A stretch of 12,357 bases of DNA, from NCBI GenBank assembly GCA_905236295.1, contig CAJOQF010000039.1, positions 1 through 12,357 on the forward strand, written 5' to 3'. Each line of letters opens with the position of its first letter. Position 1 is the first letter of the stretch. Position numbers and translations under genes: made by a program. Below are positions 7,061 to 12,357 of the stretch, piece by piece. The DNA is from an uncultured Eubacterium sp. (GTDB lineage: Bacteria; Bacillota; Clostridia; Lachnospirales; Lachnospiraceae). Under the pieces are notes generated by a model. That model was not told the origin of the DNA, ran no database searches, and worked only from the letters and a program-made list of their open reading frames with translations.

Positions 7061-7348
7061 GTATATGCCATGTGTCACTTGCAAACATATAGTATTTCAT
7101 CTTGCATTATTTTATATAAGAACATATGCGGCTCGAGTGCTGCGCTACCTTCATCTCGCTGCGGTTTCCATATGTCCGCTCTCCGCCTCCATAAGTACGC
7201 CGTCGGTCTCCGAGCGGACAGGAAACTTGCGGGACTCAGTCGCTTGCAATCGTCTCGCCAGCATACGTCTTATATAAAACTATGTTTAGTAGTTGAGCAC
7301 TTGTTTGCTGAACATCACATGGCATATACATATCTCGGAGGTTTACGG
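7046..7348. repeat. 303-bp concentric imperfect palindrome (foldback or invertible element)
   Basis: Several inverted pairs share one axis near 7196. The ends CCGTAAAC (7046-7053) and GTTTACGG (7341-7348) match; an 18-bp perfect arm lies at 7057-7074 and 7316-7333; TTTTATATAAGA (7110-7121) pairs with 7268-7279; GTTTCC (7164-7169) with GGAAAC (7221-7226); GTCCGCTC (7174-7181) with GAGCGGAC (7212-7219). The element contains no supportable gene and is locally more GC-rich at its centre. It sits directly upstream of the NuoEFG-like operon. Candidates are a MITE-like foldback element, a dispersed intergenic repeat, or an invertible segment bounded by inverted repeats. No target-site duplication was obvious. 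The 100 bases to its right (7349-7448) hold only minor hairpins. Confidence 0.7.
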
Positions 7349-7448
7349 CTACGGACAACTGTCTAAAGACTTCGTTATCTAAAAATCGTTGCTCAAACAA
7401 TTTCAAAACTCGAGTATATCCAGCGTTATTAGCGACTGGTTTAAACAT

Positions 7449-7480
7449 ATAAACGAGGTTGCCATAGCAACCTCGTTTAT
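7449..7480 (-). terminator. perfect 14-bp hairpin, probable terminator of the lipoprotein cassette
   Basis: ATAAACGAGGTTGC and its exact complement flank a CATA tetraloop. On the minus strand the stem ends in GTTTAT followed by ATGTTT, a moderate T-rich tail, 139 bp past the stop of the last cassette gene. The stem is symmetric with A at one end and T at the other, so it may also stop plus-strand transcripts. Confidence 0.6.
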
Positions 7481-7618
7481 CACTGATTAAAAACTTCACT
7501 TCCTTATTATACCCTTCTCCGCTCGAACGCAGTATACTATTACTCACAATCCAGCCAGAATCCACGGTTTAATTAAGATTTGCTGAACTAGCATTCTACA
7601 ATACTATTATTCTTTTGA

Positions 7619-8119
7619 TCAAAAACAAGAAACATCTAAAGATGCACCATTGTTGTATTCATCATATTTAATACTGTAGGTTTCCTCCTCCTTGTTCCAT
7701 GTTAGATTGTCATTTCTATACTCGCTGCTATAACCTTCTTTGGGCTCGCCTAGAACTTCCAAGAATAATAGACGCAATTCTTCAATATTTTTCGTATTCT
7801 CCGTAGCCAAACTTAGTGAAGAAAAATGCACATACCAACTAGCATTATACAATCCAGTATCATCAAAGGTAAATGTCATATCACCATACATATTATTGAT
7901 TTCACATTTTTCTATGACATATTCTTCTAACTCAGGGTAGAATGGTTCCTCATTCTTTTTTATCCCTAGCGACTCGAACTTTGTTAGAATTTCATCTTTA
8001 GACATTCCGCTCCTTATCTCTGAAAATGGATACGGCAACTGATCATGGTAATCCGATCCACACGAGCAGAGTGATAGTGCCATTATCAACAACACTAATA
8101 TACTAAAAATTCGTTTCAT
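7619..8119 (-). CDS. small lipoprotein, possibly BamE/SmpA-like
   Basis: Predicted lipoprotein of 166 residues anchored to the outer face of the membrane. The signal peptide is MKRIFSILVLLIMALSLCSC with the acceptor Cys at residue 20. After it, SEIRSGMSKDEILTKFESLG resembles the 'GMSKDEVLxxLG' helix found in BamE/SmpA-like and other small lipoproteins of Gram-positives. The rest (about residues 55-166) is beta-rich and acidic, and I do not recognise it. The start ATG has GGAGG at 8129-8133, 9 nt upstream. It is the last of four codirectional AT-rich genes, 61 nt after the SHOCT-domain gene, and a hairpin at 7449-7480 probably ends the transcript. Function unknown; localisation is the safe part of this call. 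Confidence 0.8.
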   Translation of the reverse strand: MKRIFSILVLLIMALSLCSCGSDYHDQLPYPFSEIRSGMSKDEILTKFESLGIKKNEEPFYPELEEYVIEKCEINNMYGDMTFTFDDTGLYNASWYVHFSSLSLATENTKNIEELRLLFLEVLGEPKEGYSSEYRNDNLTWNKEEETYSIKYDEYNNGASLDVSCF

Positions 8120-8180
8120 TACCAGATTCCTCCCTTACACTCACAAATAATACTATTTGCTTTTAAAGCTCCATTTATAC

Positions 8181-8774
8181 TTAACTACTGTAATTATCTT
8201 TAGGTTCGTTCGTGTTCTTATCCAGTAATTCTTCTTCGGTAGATGATTGTTGCACTTTATATGAATTGATTCCAAGCAACTCATCTTTTTTCTTTCGATA
8301 GTCCTCTTCAGTTATCATGCCTTCATCTAACAATAACTTATACTCTTTCAACTCACTTGCAATGTTTGATTTCTTTTTCTTCTCTTTAGATATCTTTGTT
8401 TTTTTCTTTACATTATCAACTCTTTCTTTAATTCTTGATATGTATAATTTGGGGAAGAACAATATAAATACAATAATAATCGCCGTTACTATGATACCGA
8501 CAACATGAACCTTTTTTTCTCTTTTCCAAGTATCATCCCCGTAGAAATAATCATGTTGCCATCCCGACTCATCTGTATATAGCTTTATACCATACCATTT
8601 GAGACTAATATCATCATGGGCCGGATACGTCTTTATTTCTTGCATTTTACCATCAAACCACATTTTATCTGAAGAATTACCATCTGAATGGAACGCATGG
8701 GAAAACATTATAAATCCCAATACAATGGCTATAATAGCTATAATATAATAAAGTCGTAATTTCTTTTTTTCCAT
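8181..8774 (-). CDS. two-pass membrane protein with C-terminal SHOCT domain
   Basis: A 197-residue protein: transmembrane segment about 7-25, an exported-side loop of about 65 residues rich in Asp, Trp and Tyr (26-89), a second transmembrane segment about 90-108, a very basic lysine-rich stretch (113-136), then a SHOCT motif at 139-168 (ELKEYKLLLDEGMITEEDY, followed by KKKDELLG), and a polar tail. SHOCT is a short oligomerisation/binding helix hairpin common at the C-terminus of bacterial membrane and secreted proteins; it gives no specific function. The ATG at 8774 is preferred because AGGAGA (8781-8786) lies 6 nt upstream; an in-frame ATG at 8831 would add 19 residues before the transmembrane segment without a good ribosome binding site. 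It lies 72 nt downstream of the 350-residue lipoprotein gene. Confidence 0.85.
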   Translation of the reverse strand: MEKKKLRLYYIIAIIAIVLGFIMFSHAFHSDGNSSDKMWFDGKMQEIKTYPAHDDISLKWYGIKLYTDESGWQHDYFYGDDTWKREKKVHVVGIIVTAIIIVFILFFPKLYISRIKERVDNVKKKTKISKEKKKKSNIASELKEYKLLLDEGMITEEDYRKKKDELLGINSYKVQQSSTEEELLDKNTNEPKDNYSS

Positions 8775-8846
8775 CTTGTTTCTCCTAACATTTAGCGTAT
8801 CAACAGTTCCAGTATAAAAGTGTTTTTCCAATTATAAGCCCTTCCT

Positions 8847-9899
8847 CTATAGTCTTTTTTCTGAATACTTCTCTTTTTTATATACTCCTGCGGATCTATC
8901 CTTTCCTTTACACTTTAGACAGCCATTCTTCTTTACAGTAAAAATTGTTTCTCCCCAGTTACATACAGCCTTGATTTTTTTTATTTGTCCATCCTGCAAA
9001 AGACAGCTAATTGAATAAATCGTATTTCTTAAATCGTCATCATAAATCATTGTATCATTATCTTCTATATTGATTACACATTGATGCTCATCATCGTAAT
9101 ACTTGTATTTCGGACCATAATATGTCCCTTTTATCTCCTCGTATGTCTTCTCTATTTCATCTATTGCCCCATTTATTTGCTCGTTGCACGTATTATTTGT
9201 ATCCTCAGATAGCACTATTAGCTTTTGCAGTATATCCGAAAAAACTATGTAATTTTCACTATTATAGGAATCCATTATTCTGTTAAAAATCTCTTCTTTG
9301 TTTTCTACATATAATGAATGATCATCAAATACAGCTGCTGCGCCCTCTTCTACTGCTATATTCTCAGCTGCTTCCATATTAGAAGTCGACGTTCTTGTAA
9401 ATCTAATTGTTTCCGAATCTGTAACATCAATCCATATTTTTGATACATCATCTTTTGAATAATGCAGCGTATATTTATTCCCTCCTTCTCTTGAACAATC
9501 TATCTCTATTATTCCGTTTCCACATGTATAAGTTCCAGACTCTGTTTCAATGTTTTCATATAATTTATTTTCCGGCTCCGGATTAGTAATCCATCCAACG
9601 CAAGTGGATACTGTGACATTTATCGGATCAACAAATGTTATCTCTTTTGTCGTGTATTTAAAATTCAACTCATTATCCGTAGTAACTATCCAAGCACAAT
9701 ATAACGTTTCTCCAGACGAATAATCCGTATAAAGATCTTGTGCAAATTTTTCATCTTCTTCATCTTTTGTATTCTCCAACATAGTGTTATTATCATTTAC
9801 AAGAGTGGAATTGTCTCCCTCTCTCTGTTTTTCTGAACATCCACACAACAGAACAATGATAAACAACGCTACAAACATTAAAAAGATTTTTTTCATCAT
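8847..9899 (-). CDS. lipoprotein of unknown function, 350 aa
   Basis: Begins MMKKIFLMFVALFIIVLLCGC, a lipoprotein signal with lipobox LCGC and acceptor Cys21. An acidic Asn/Asp/Glu-rich linker (22-55) follows, then a beta-rich part (about 60-170) with Cys68, 100, 126 and 135, and a helical middle (200-258, ending GAIDEIEKTYEEIKG). The C-terminal part is Tyr/Asp-rich with Cys274, 299, 313, 327 and 330 and ends in a basic tail. I do not recognise any family; the many cysteines are unusual for an exported protein of an anaerobe. Two adjacent start codons (9899, 9896) follow overlapping GAGGA motifs at 9900-9910, so the exact start is uncertain by one residue. It is 26 nt downstream of the DUF2971 gene and probably cotranscribed with it. 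Confidence 0.8.
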   Translation of the reverse strand: MMKKIFLMFVALFIIVLLCGCSEKQREGDNSTLVNDNNTMLENTKDEEDEKFAQDLYTDYSSGETLYCAWIVTTDNELNFKYTTKEITFVDPINVTVSTCVGWITNPEPENKLYENIETESGTYTCGNGIIEIDCSREGGNKYTLHYSKDDVSKIWIDVTDSETIRFTRTSTSNMEAAENIAVEEGAAAVFDDHSLYVENKEEIFNRIMDSYNSENYIVFSDILQKLIVLSEDTNNTCNEQINGAIDEIEKTYEEIKGTYYGPKYKYYDDEHQCVINIEDNDTMIYDDDLRNTIYSISCLLQDGQIKKIKAVCNWGETIFTVKKNGCLKCKGKDRSAGVYKKEKYSEKRL

Positions 9900-9925
9900 T
9901 CCTCATCCTCAATTCCTTAAATATC

Positions 9926-10675
9926 CTACAGTTCCCAATCTACCTTTCCTATCAACTCACTTGGACGACCGCACTCCGCCCCTTTGTATAACGGAGAGCG
10001 AACCAATCTATCTTTTCTAAGTTTTGCCATGGACTTTTTGGGAATCATCACCATTGTTGCAGAATAATTCTCCTTTATTAGATTTTTTTCTTGAAGCCTC
10101 AATATCATCCGGCATTCTTTTTCGTAATTCCATGCAAAATGTTTGGTAAAAATATCAGTATCATTAAGAATTTCTCTAGATACCGTAACATGTTCTTCCC
10201 TAATAGTTATCTTCACAGAATCCTTGTCACATTTATCAATATAAACAATATCCGACATAAACAACTCATACTGTTCTCTTTTTAATTCCTTTATTGCATT
10301 AAACTTGCCATCATTTCCAAAATTTCCAACAAAAACTTGCGAGTTCTCTAGAATATCGTTTATTACTCCCTTCGGAAACACAAGCGACGCTCCCTTTTTC
10401 CCTTTTTCATCGCTGTATAACATCCACATTGCAATATTCTCTTGCGTGGAGGTCGAAAAACAAGTCGCATATAATCTCCTATCAGCTAATATCCTTTTAT
10501 CATCCGTATCATTCCAATTTGAACCATTAGTAAGGAATAGTTTGCCATAAAGGATAGTGCTTAAAGCTCTTTCCATTGAAGTGTATAGTCTATACTGAAT
10601 GTGTGATCTTCCATTCTCCCTCAAAGCTTTTGCCAATGCCTTACTATTCTGTACACATTCTTTTAAATGAATCAT
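9926..10675 (-). CDS. DUF2971 family protein
   Basis: A 249-residue soluble protein with the motif order of DUF2971: an N-terminal part ending ILYGKLFLTNGSNWND (41-56), then CFSTSTQENIAMWMLYSD (72-89), GASLVF (95-100), and the late KHFAWNYEKECRMIL (178-192), matching the family's 'K..W..E.E.R' signature. No signal peptide or membrane segment is visible, so it is cytoplasmic. The family has no established biochemical role that I know of; it turns up in genomic islands, sometimes near defence genes, which is only suggestive. The ATG at 10675 is preceded by a GGGGGAG purine run at 5 nt. It is the first of four genes reading toward 7619, with lipoproteins and a membrane protein downstream, an unusual partnership. 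Confidence 0.82.
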   Translation of the reverse strand: MIHLKECVQNSKALAKALRENGRSHIQYRLYTSMERALSTILYGKLFLTNGSNWNDTDDKRILADRRLYATCFSTSTQENIAMWMLYSDEKGKKGASLVFPKGVINDILENSQVFVGNFGNDGKFNAIKELKREQYELFMSDIVYIDKCDKDSVKITIREEHVTVSREILNDTDIFTKHFAWNYEKECRMILRLQEKNLIKENYSATMVMIPKKSMAKLRKDRLVRSPLYKGAECGRPSELIGKVDWEL

Positions 10676-10687
10676 TATAACTCCCCC

Positions 10688-10750
10688 GTTTCAAAAAGCA
10701 GACTTTTTGAAACAATTGGTGTATACTAAAAATTGTGAATAAACTGTGAA
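10688..10750 (-). promoter_or_regulatory. promoter and 11-bp inverted repeat ahead of the DUF2971 gene
   Basis: On the minus strand TTCACA (10745-10750), 16-nt spacer, TAGTAT (10723-10728) is a fair sigma-A match. About 10 nt past it lies a perfect 11-bp inverted repeat, GTTTCAAAAAG and its complement around a 4-nt spacer (10688-10713), ending just before the Shine-Dalgarno. It could be a repressor operator or a 5'-end mRNA hairpin. An alternative TTGACT at 10757-10762 has no good -10 partner. The rest of 10751-10920 holds no gene I can support. Confidence 0.45.
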
Positions 10751-10920
10751 AAAATCAGTCAAGAACTAACTATTATTGTATTTCCCGGATAAAAAAAGAA
10801 ATGGCTGATTATTTTTTGTACGTTTCTTATTGTCTACCATTTGACACGAAATTATCTGAACGACTTCAAAACAAAGATCGATTTTCTAACAACTCTATGT
10901 ATTTACCAATTGCAGCAGGT

Positions 10921-11517
10921 CTAATCTTTACGCTCCATGCATCGCCTGTAAAAAGTTGTATGGCTCAGTCCCGAGAGTTTTGCCGCATCTCTTGATGAAA
11001 GCCTTCCGCTAATCCACATTGCATACGCAGTTTCAAACTTTTCCGAAGGCTCAATCCGCTTTCGTCCGAACTTTATTCCTCTACTTTTCGCGGCTGCTAT
11101 CCCTTCCATCTGACGCTGTTTGATAAAAGCCCTTTCCGTCTCTGCAACATATGCAAGAATCTGAAGCACAAGATCTGAAATGAATACTCTTGTAAGCCCC
11201 TCTTTTTCCGCTGTCGTATTCAGGATTGGCATATCAAGCACCTCGATATTTGCACCTATATCCTTTGTGATCACACGCCACTGATTTAAGATCTCGCTGT
11301 AATTTCTCCCAAGCCTGTCAATGCTTTTTACAAATACTACATCCCCGCGTTTTATCTTTGTCATCAGTTTCTTGTACTCCGGTCTGGCAAAGTCTTTGCC
11401 GGATATTTTGTCAATAAAAATATTCTCCCTTTGCAATCCGCATTCAAGCAACGCATCCATTTGCCTGTCTGCCTTTTGTTCCTTTGTGGACACTCTTATA
11501 TATCCATATTCCGTCAT
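10921..11517 (-). CDS. serine recombinase of the resolvase/invertase family
   Basis: Small serine recombinase of 198 residues. The catalytic nucleophile is Ser10 in GYIRVSTKEQ, with Arg8 and the active-site stretch SIDRLGRN (65-72, Arg68 and Arg71). The long dimerisation helix runs about 107-146 (ending RQMEGIAAAKSRG), and a C-terminal helix-turn-helix occupies about 171-191 (RLSSRDAAKLSGLSHTTFYRR). Length and order fit TnpR/Hin/Gin-like enzymes that resolve or invert DNA between short sites. The ATG at 11517 is chosen because AAAGGAGG (11526-11533) lies 8 nt upstream; a longer in-frame start at 11565 has none. It stands divergently from an Arc-like gene. No transposase is in the window, so it may be an island or plasmid-derived remnant, or the enzyme for a nearby invertible site. 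Confidence 0.95.
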   Translation of the reverse strand: MTEYGYIRVSTKEQKADRQMDALLECGLQRENIFIDKISGKDFARPEYKKLMTKIKRGDVVFVKSIDRLGRNYSEILNQWRVITKDIGANIEVLDMPILNTTAEKEGLTRVFISDLVLQILAYVAETERAFIKQRQMEGIAAAKSRGIKFGRKRIEPSEKFETAYAMWISGRLSSRDAAKLSGLSHTTFYRRCMERKD

Positions 11518-11598
11518 ACATACCGCCTCCTTTATCTTGAACCAGTTATCCGATGTATTTTTCAAAATAAAGCAGACAATAAGAAAATGTAATTTTAT

Positions 11599-11659
11599 GT
11601 ACTTAAAATAAGTTCATTTTCGCATTCTATCACAAAACGAACTTAAAATGAACTTAAAT
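11599..11659. promoter_or_regulatory. repeated operator-like sites between the resolvase and Arc-like genes
   Basis: A 12-bp perfect inverted repeat (TAAGTTCATTTT at 11609-11620 with 11645-11656) is overlaid by direct repeats: GAACTTAAA at 11639 and 11650 (11 bp apart, one helical turn) and the variant GTACTTAAAA at 11599. It lies in the 193-bp gap between two divergent starts. Ribbon-helix-helix repressors bind tandem short sites at such spacing, so this is a plausible operator for the neighbouring Arc-like protein controlling both genes. Confidence 0.5.
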
Positions 11660-11710
11660 TACATTTATATAACATTGTTTTTAATTCAAAATAATGATTG
11701 AGGTTATATT

Positions 11711-11863
11711 GTGGAAAAAGAAAAGCATCTCGGGCTTAGAATAGATTCCGAGACTCACAAGAAATTAAAAGAAATGTCTGAGTATGAAGGTCGCTCCATA
11801 AACGGAGAAATACTCTACCTTATACGCCAGGCCATAAAGAAATATGAAACTGAAAATAAATAG
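11711..11863 (+). CDS. Arc/CopG-like ribbon-helix-helix DNA-binding protein, 50 aa
   Basis: A small repressor-like protein starting at GTG (11711) with TGAGGTT centred about 7 nt upstream. The sequence is a strand followed by two helices: HLGLRIDSETHKKLKEMSEY then EGRSINGEILYLIRQAIKKY. This fits the Arc ribbon-helix-helix pattern, in which the LGLRID strand inserts in the DNA major groove as a dimer and SINGEI caps the second helix. Length is normal for the family. It is divergent from the serine recombinase, with operator-like repeats in between, so auto-regulation and control of the recombinase are likely. It could instead be a free-standing antitoxin, but no toxin ORF overlaps it; the next small gene, 177 nt downstream, has its own promoter. 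Confidence 0.85.
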   Translation: MEKEKHLGLRIDSETHKKLKEMSEYEGRSINGEILYLIRQAIKKYETENK

Positions 11864-11928
11864 CCAGTAATGCATTTTACCTGCATTTCTCATGTGCTAA
11901 CTAAACGTTTACATCTGCGAACATACGT

Positions 11929-11957
11929 TTGCATCCTTGGCTATCGTATGTTATACT
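11929..11957 (+). promoter_or_regulatory. sigma-A promoter of the small hydrophobic peptide gene
   Basis: TTGCAT (11929-11934), a 17-nt spacer and TATACT (11952-11957) give a good vegetative promoter. The expected start, 7 nt past the -10, is A11964, which is the first base of an 8-nt sequence exactly complementary to the RNA's 3' end. Confidence 0.75.
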
Positions 11958-11963
11958 TACTAT

Positions 11964-12200
11964 AGGTGCTGTCACAGATGGTGCGGTTAGTTCCAAACTC
12001 CGAGAAGGTATTTAACCTTATCGAAAGGAGGACGTGCTTATGAGTGTAATTGATTTACTCTCTGTGTTAAGCTTTGGCTTGACATGTTTTATTGCCGGAT
12101 TGAATTTCGGCAAAAGCACGAATGACCGTCACTCTCGCGACGATCATTCGTAAATACTAACACTATTTAGGAACTGACCGTTACCGGCAGCACCTTTTTT
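11964..12200 (+). ncRNA. toxin mRNA with mutually pairing 5' and 3' ends
   Basis: Predicted transcript of about 237 nt carrying the 37-codon ORF. AGGTGCTG at the 5' end (11964-11971) pairs perfectly with CAGCACCT (12188-12195), which runs straight into six T. Inside it, CGGTTAGTTCC (11984-11994) pairs with 12170-12180 over 11 bp with one G-U, and GGTG (11980-11983) extends that stem to 12182-12185. There is no strong local terminator hairpin at 12200, so the 5'-3' stem itself abuts the T-tract. Closed 5'-3' ends that keep a primary transcript inert are typical of type I toxin mRNAs such as hok. A small hairpin (12006-12020) and a CCTT/AAGG pairing over the Shine-Dalgarno may add control. Confidence 0.7.
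12040..12153 (+). CDS. 37-aa hydrophobic peptide, probable type I toxin (holin-like)
   Basis: A single-span membrane peptide, MSVIDLLSVLSFGLTCFIAG followed by LNFGKS and a charged tail of Asn, Asp, Arg and His. The transmembrane stretch is about residues 4-24. The AAAGGAGG at 12024-12031, 8 nt before the ATG, is strong. Size, one hydrophobic helix with a polar C-terminus, and the mRNA with pairing ends fit Firmicute type I toxins of the TxpA/BsrG or 'putative holin-like toxin' kind, which damage the membrane when the antisense RNA is lost. Residues 27-37 are encoded by an 8+4 bp inverted repeat (12118-12151) that may double as the antisense RNA's terminator, so the tail sequence may be shaped by RNA structure. 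A small non-toxic membrane peptide cannot be excluded. Confidence 0.72.
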   Translation: MSVIDLLSVLSFGLTCFIAGLNFGKSTNDRHSRDDHS

Positions 12201-12202
12201 AT
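12108..12202 (-). ncRNA. candidate antisense antitoxin RNA
   Basis: About 95 nt on the minus strand, complementary to the 3' part of the toxin mRNA. It would start near 12202 from the promoter at 12209-12237 and end after the hairpin ACGAATGA/TCATTCGT (12118-12125 with 12144-12151, plus an inner CGTC/GACG pair), which is followed on this strand by GCTTTT. The T-run is short, so the 3' end is uncertain. Overlap at the 3' ends is the arrangement of txpA/RatA and bsrG/SR4 in Bacillus. Confidence 0.45.
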
Positions 12203-12208
12203 ATCTAT

Positions 12209-12237
12209 AATCTAACATGTACGCCTTAAAATTTCAA
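12209..12237 (-). promoter_or_regulatory. candidate promoter of the antisense RNA
   Basis: Minus strand TTGAAA (12232-12237), 17-nt spacer, TAGATT (12209-12214). It points toward the toxin gene and has the right spacing, though both hexamers deviate from consensus. In such AT-rich DNA chance matches are common. Confidence 0.4.
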
Positions 12238-12357
12238 TTAAAATTTGTCTAAACCCTTCCCCATCTTATAATGTCACTTCAACAGACTCAGCGACCCGCA
12301 ACACCGAACAGCGATAACCTCCGAGGACGGGAGATTGCGACAGTTTTGATCCGCCGA
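12238..12357. other. window end without a supportable gene; GC-rich from about 12290
   Basis: The AT-rich stretch before 12270 contains a short direct repeat of AAAATTT. From about 12290 the composition becomes clearly GC-richer. An ATG at 12271 opens a frame of 29 codons to the edge, and minus-strand frames are also partly open, but none has a ribosome binding site or recognisable sequence. It may be the beginning of an intergenic repeat or of a gene outside the window. Confidence 0.4.

Noticed and set aside
7070..7366. A 98-codon plus-strand frame downstream of the sigma-28-like promoter.
   Set aside because: Spans both arms of the palindrome, has no ribosome binding site and an implausible composition.
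7236..7565. A 109-codon minus-strand frame starting at GTG.
   Set aside because: No ribosome binding site, no recognisable family, crosses the perfect hairpin at 7449-7480 and ends inside the palindromic element; best treated as chance or as a by-product of a repeat.
10731..10750. Two near-DnaA-box sequences (TTATTCACA and TTTTTCACA, minus strand), suggesting an origin.
   Set aside because: Only two imperfect boxes with no iterons, AT-rich unwinding element or replication gene; one of them doubles as a promoter -35.
10740..10920. Possible frameshifted extension of the resolvase: a shifted frame continues about 18 codons past the stop.
   Set aside because: The in-frame protein already ends right after a complete helix-turn-helix at a normal length for the family.
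12271..12357. A plus-strand frame open from ATG to the window edge.
   Set aside because: No Shine-Dalgarno and only 29 codons; the surrounding sequence is pyrimidine-rich.

Overview
The window looks like a chromosomal segment from a motile, strictly anaerobic member of the Lachnospiraceae (Roseburia/Butyrivibrio/Eubacterium type). The evidence is a flagellin N-terminus of the Firmicutes type, strong AAGGAGG ribosome binding sites throughout, sigma-28-like flagellar promoters, and a NuoE/NuoF/NuoG-like soluble electron-transfer operon typical of fermentative anaerobes. The family is an inference; no rRNA is present to confirm it. Almost every gene from 1 to about 11.5 kb is on the minus strand, so the window reads naturally from right to left.

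Flagellar end (1-1050). A flagellin gene starts at 242 and runs off the left edge. It has a long leader (about 250 nt) behind a sigma-28-type promoter (504-530). Further upstream on the same strand, a second sigma-28-type promoter (984-1011) shares 12 identical bases with the flagellin promoter. It drives a region with no credible ORF that folds into at least seven consecutive small hairpins, nearly all carrying GGA in the loop (729-909). This is the architecture of CsrB/RsmZ-type RNAs that titrate the translational repressor CsrA. The flagellin leader also carries GGA hairpins and a GGA cluster running into the Shine-Dalgarno. I read this as a CsrA-sponge RNA encoded next to, and co-controlled with, its main target mRNA. 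It is the most novel item in the window.

Central metabolism (1051-6995). Three tightly spaced genes encode a NuoE-like [2Fe-2S] protein, a NuoF-like FMN/Fe-S diaphorase, and a 1163-residue fusion of a NuoG-like N-terminus, a GltD/NfnB-like FAD-NADPH module, ferredoxin domains and a shortened molybdopterin-oxidoreductase-like tail. Together they should form a soluble NADH/NADPH/ferredoxin oxidoreductase, probably an electron-bifurcating transhydrogenase related to the Sporomusa-type (Stn) enzymes. The operon ends in a strong terminator at 1072-1108. Upstream of it (7046-7348) lies a concentric imperfect palindrome of about 300 bp with an 18-bp perfect outer arm.

Accessory region (7450-12357). 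A visibly AT-richer block holds four minus-strand genes in one direction (DUF2971 protein, lipoprotein, SHOCT-domain membrane protein, lipoprotein), which look like one cell-envelope cassette of unknown function. Beyond it are a serine resolvase and a divergent 50-residue Arc-like repressor separated by repeated operator-like sequence. Then comes a 37-residue hydrophobic peptide gene whose mRNA has extensively complementary 5' and 3' ends and a candidate antisense RNA at its 3' end: a type I toxin-antitoxin locus by architecture. The last 150 bases hold no gene I can support.
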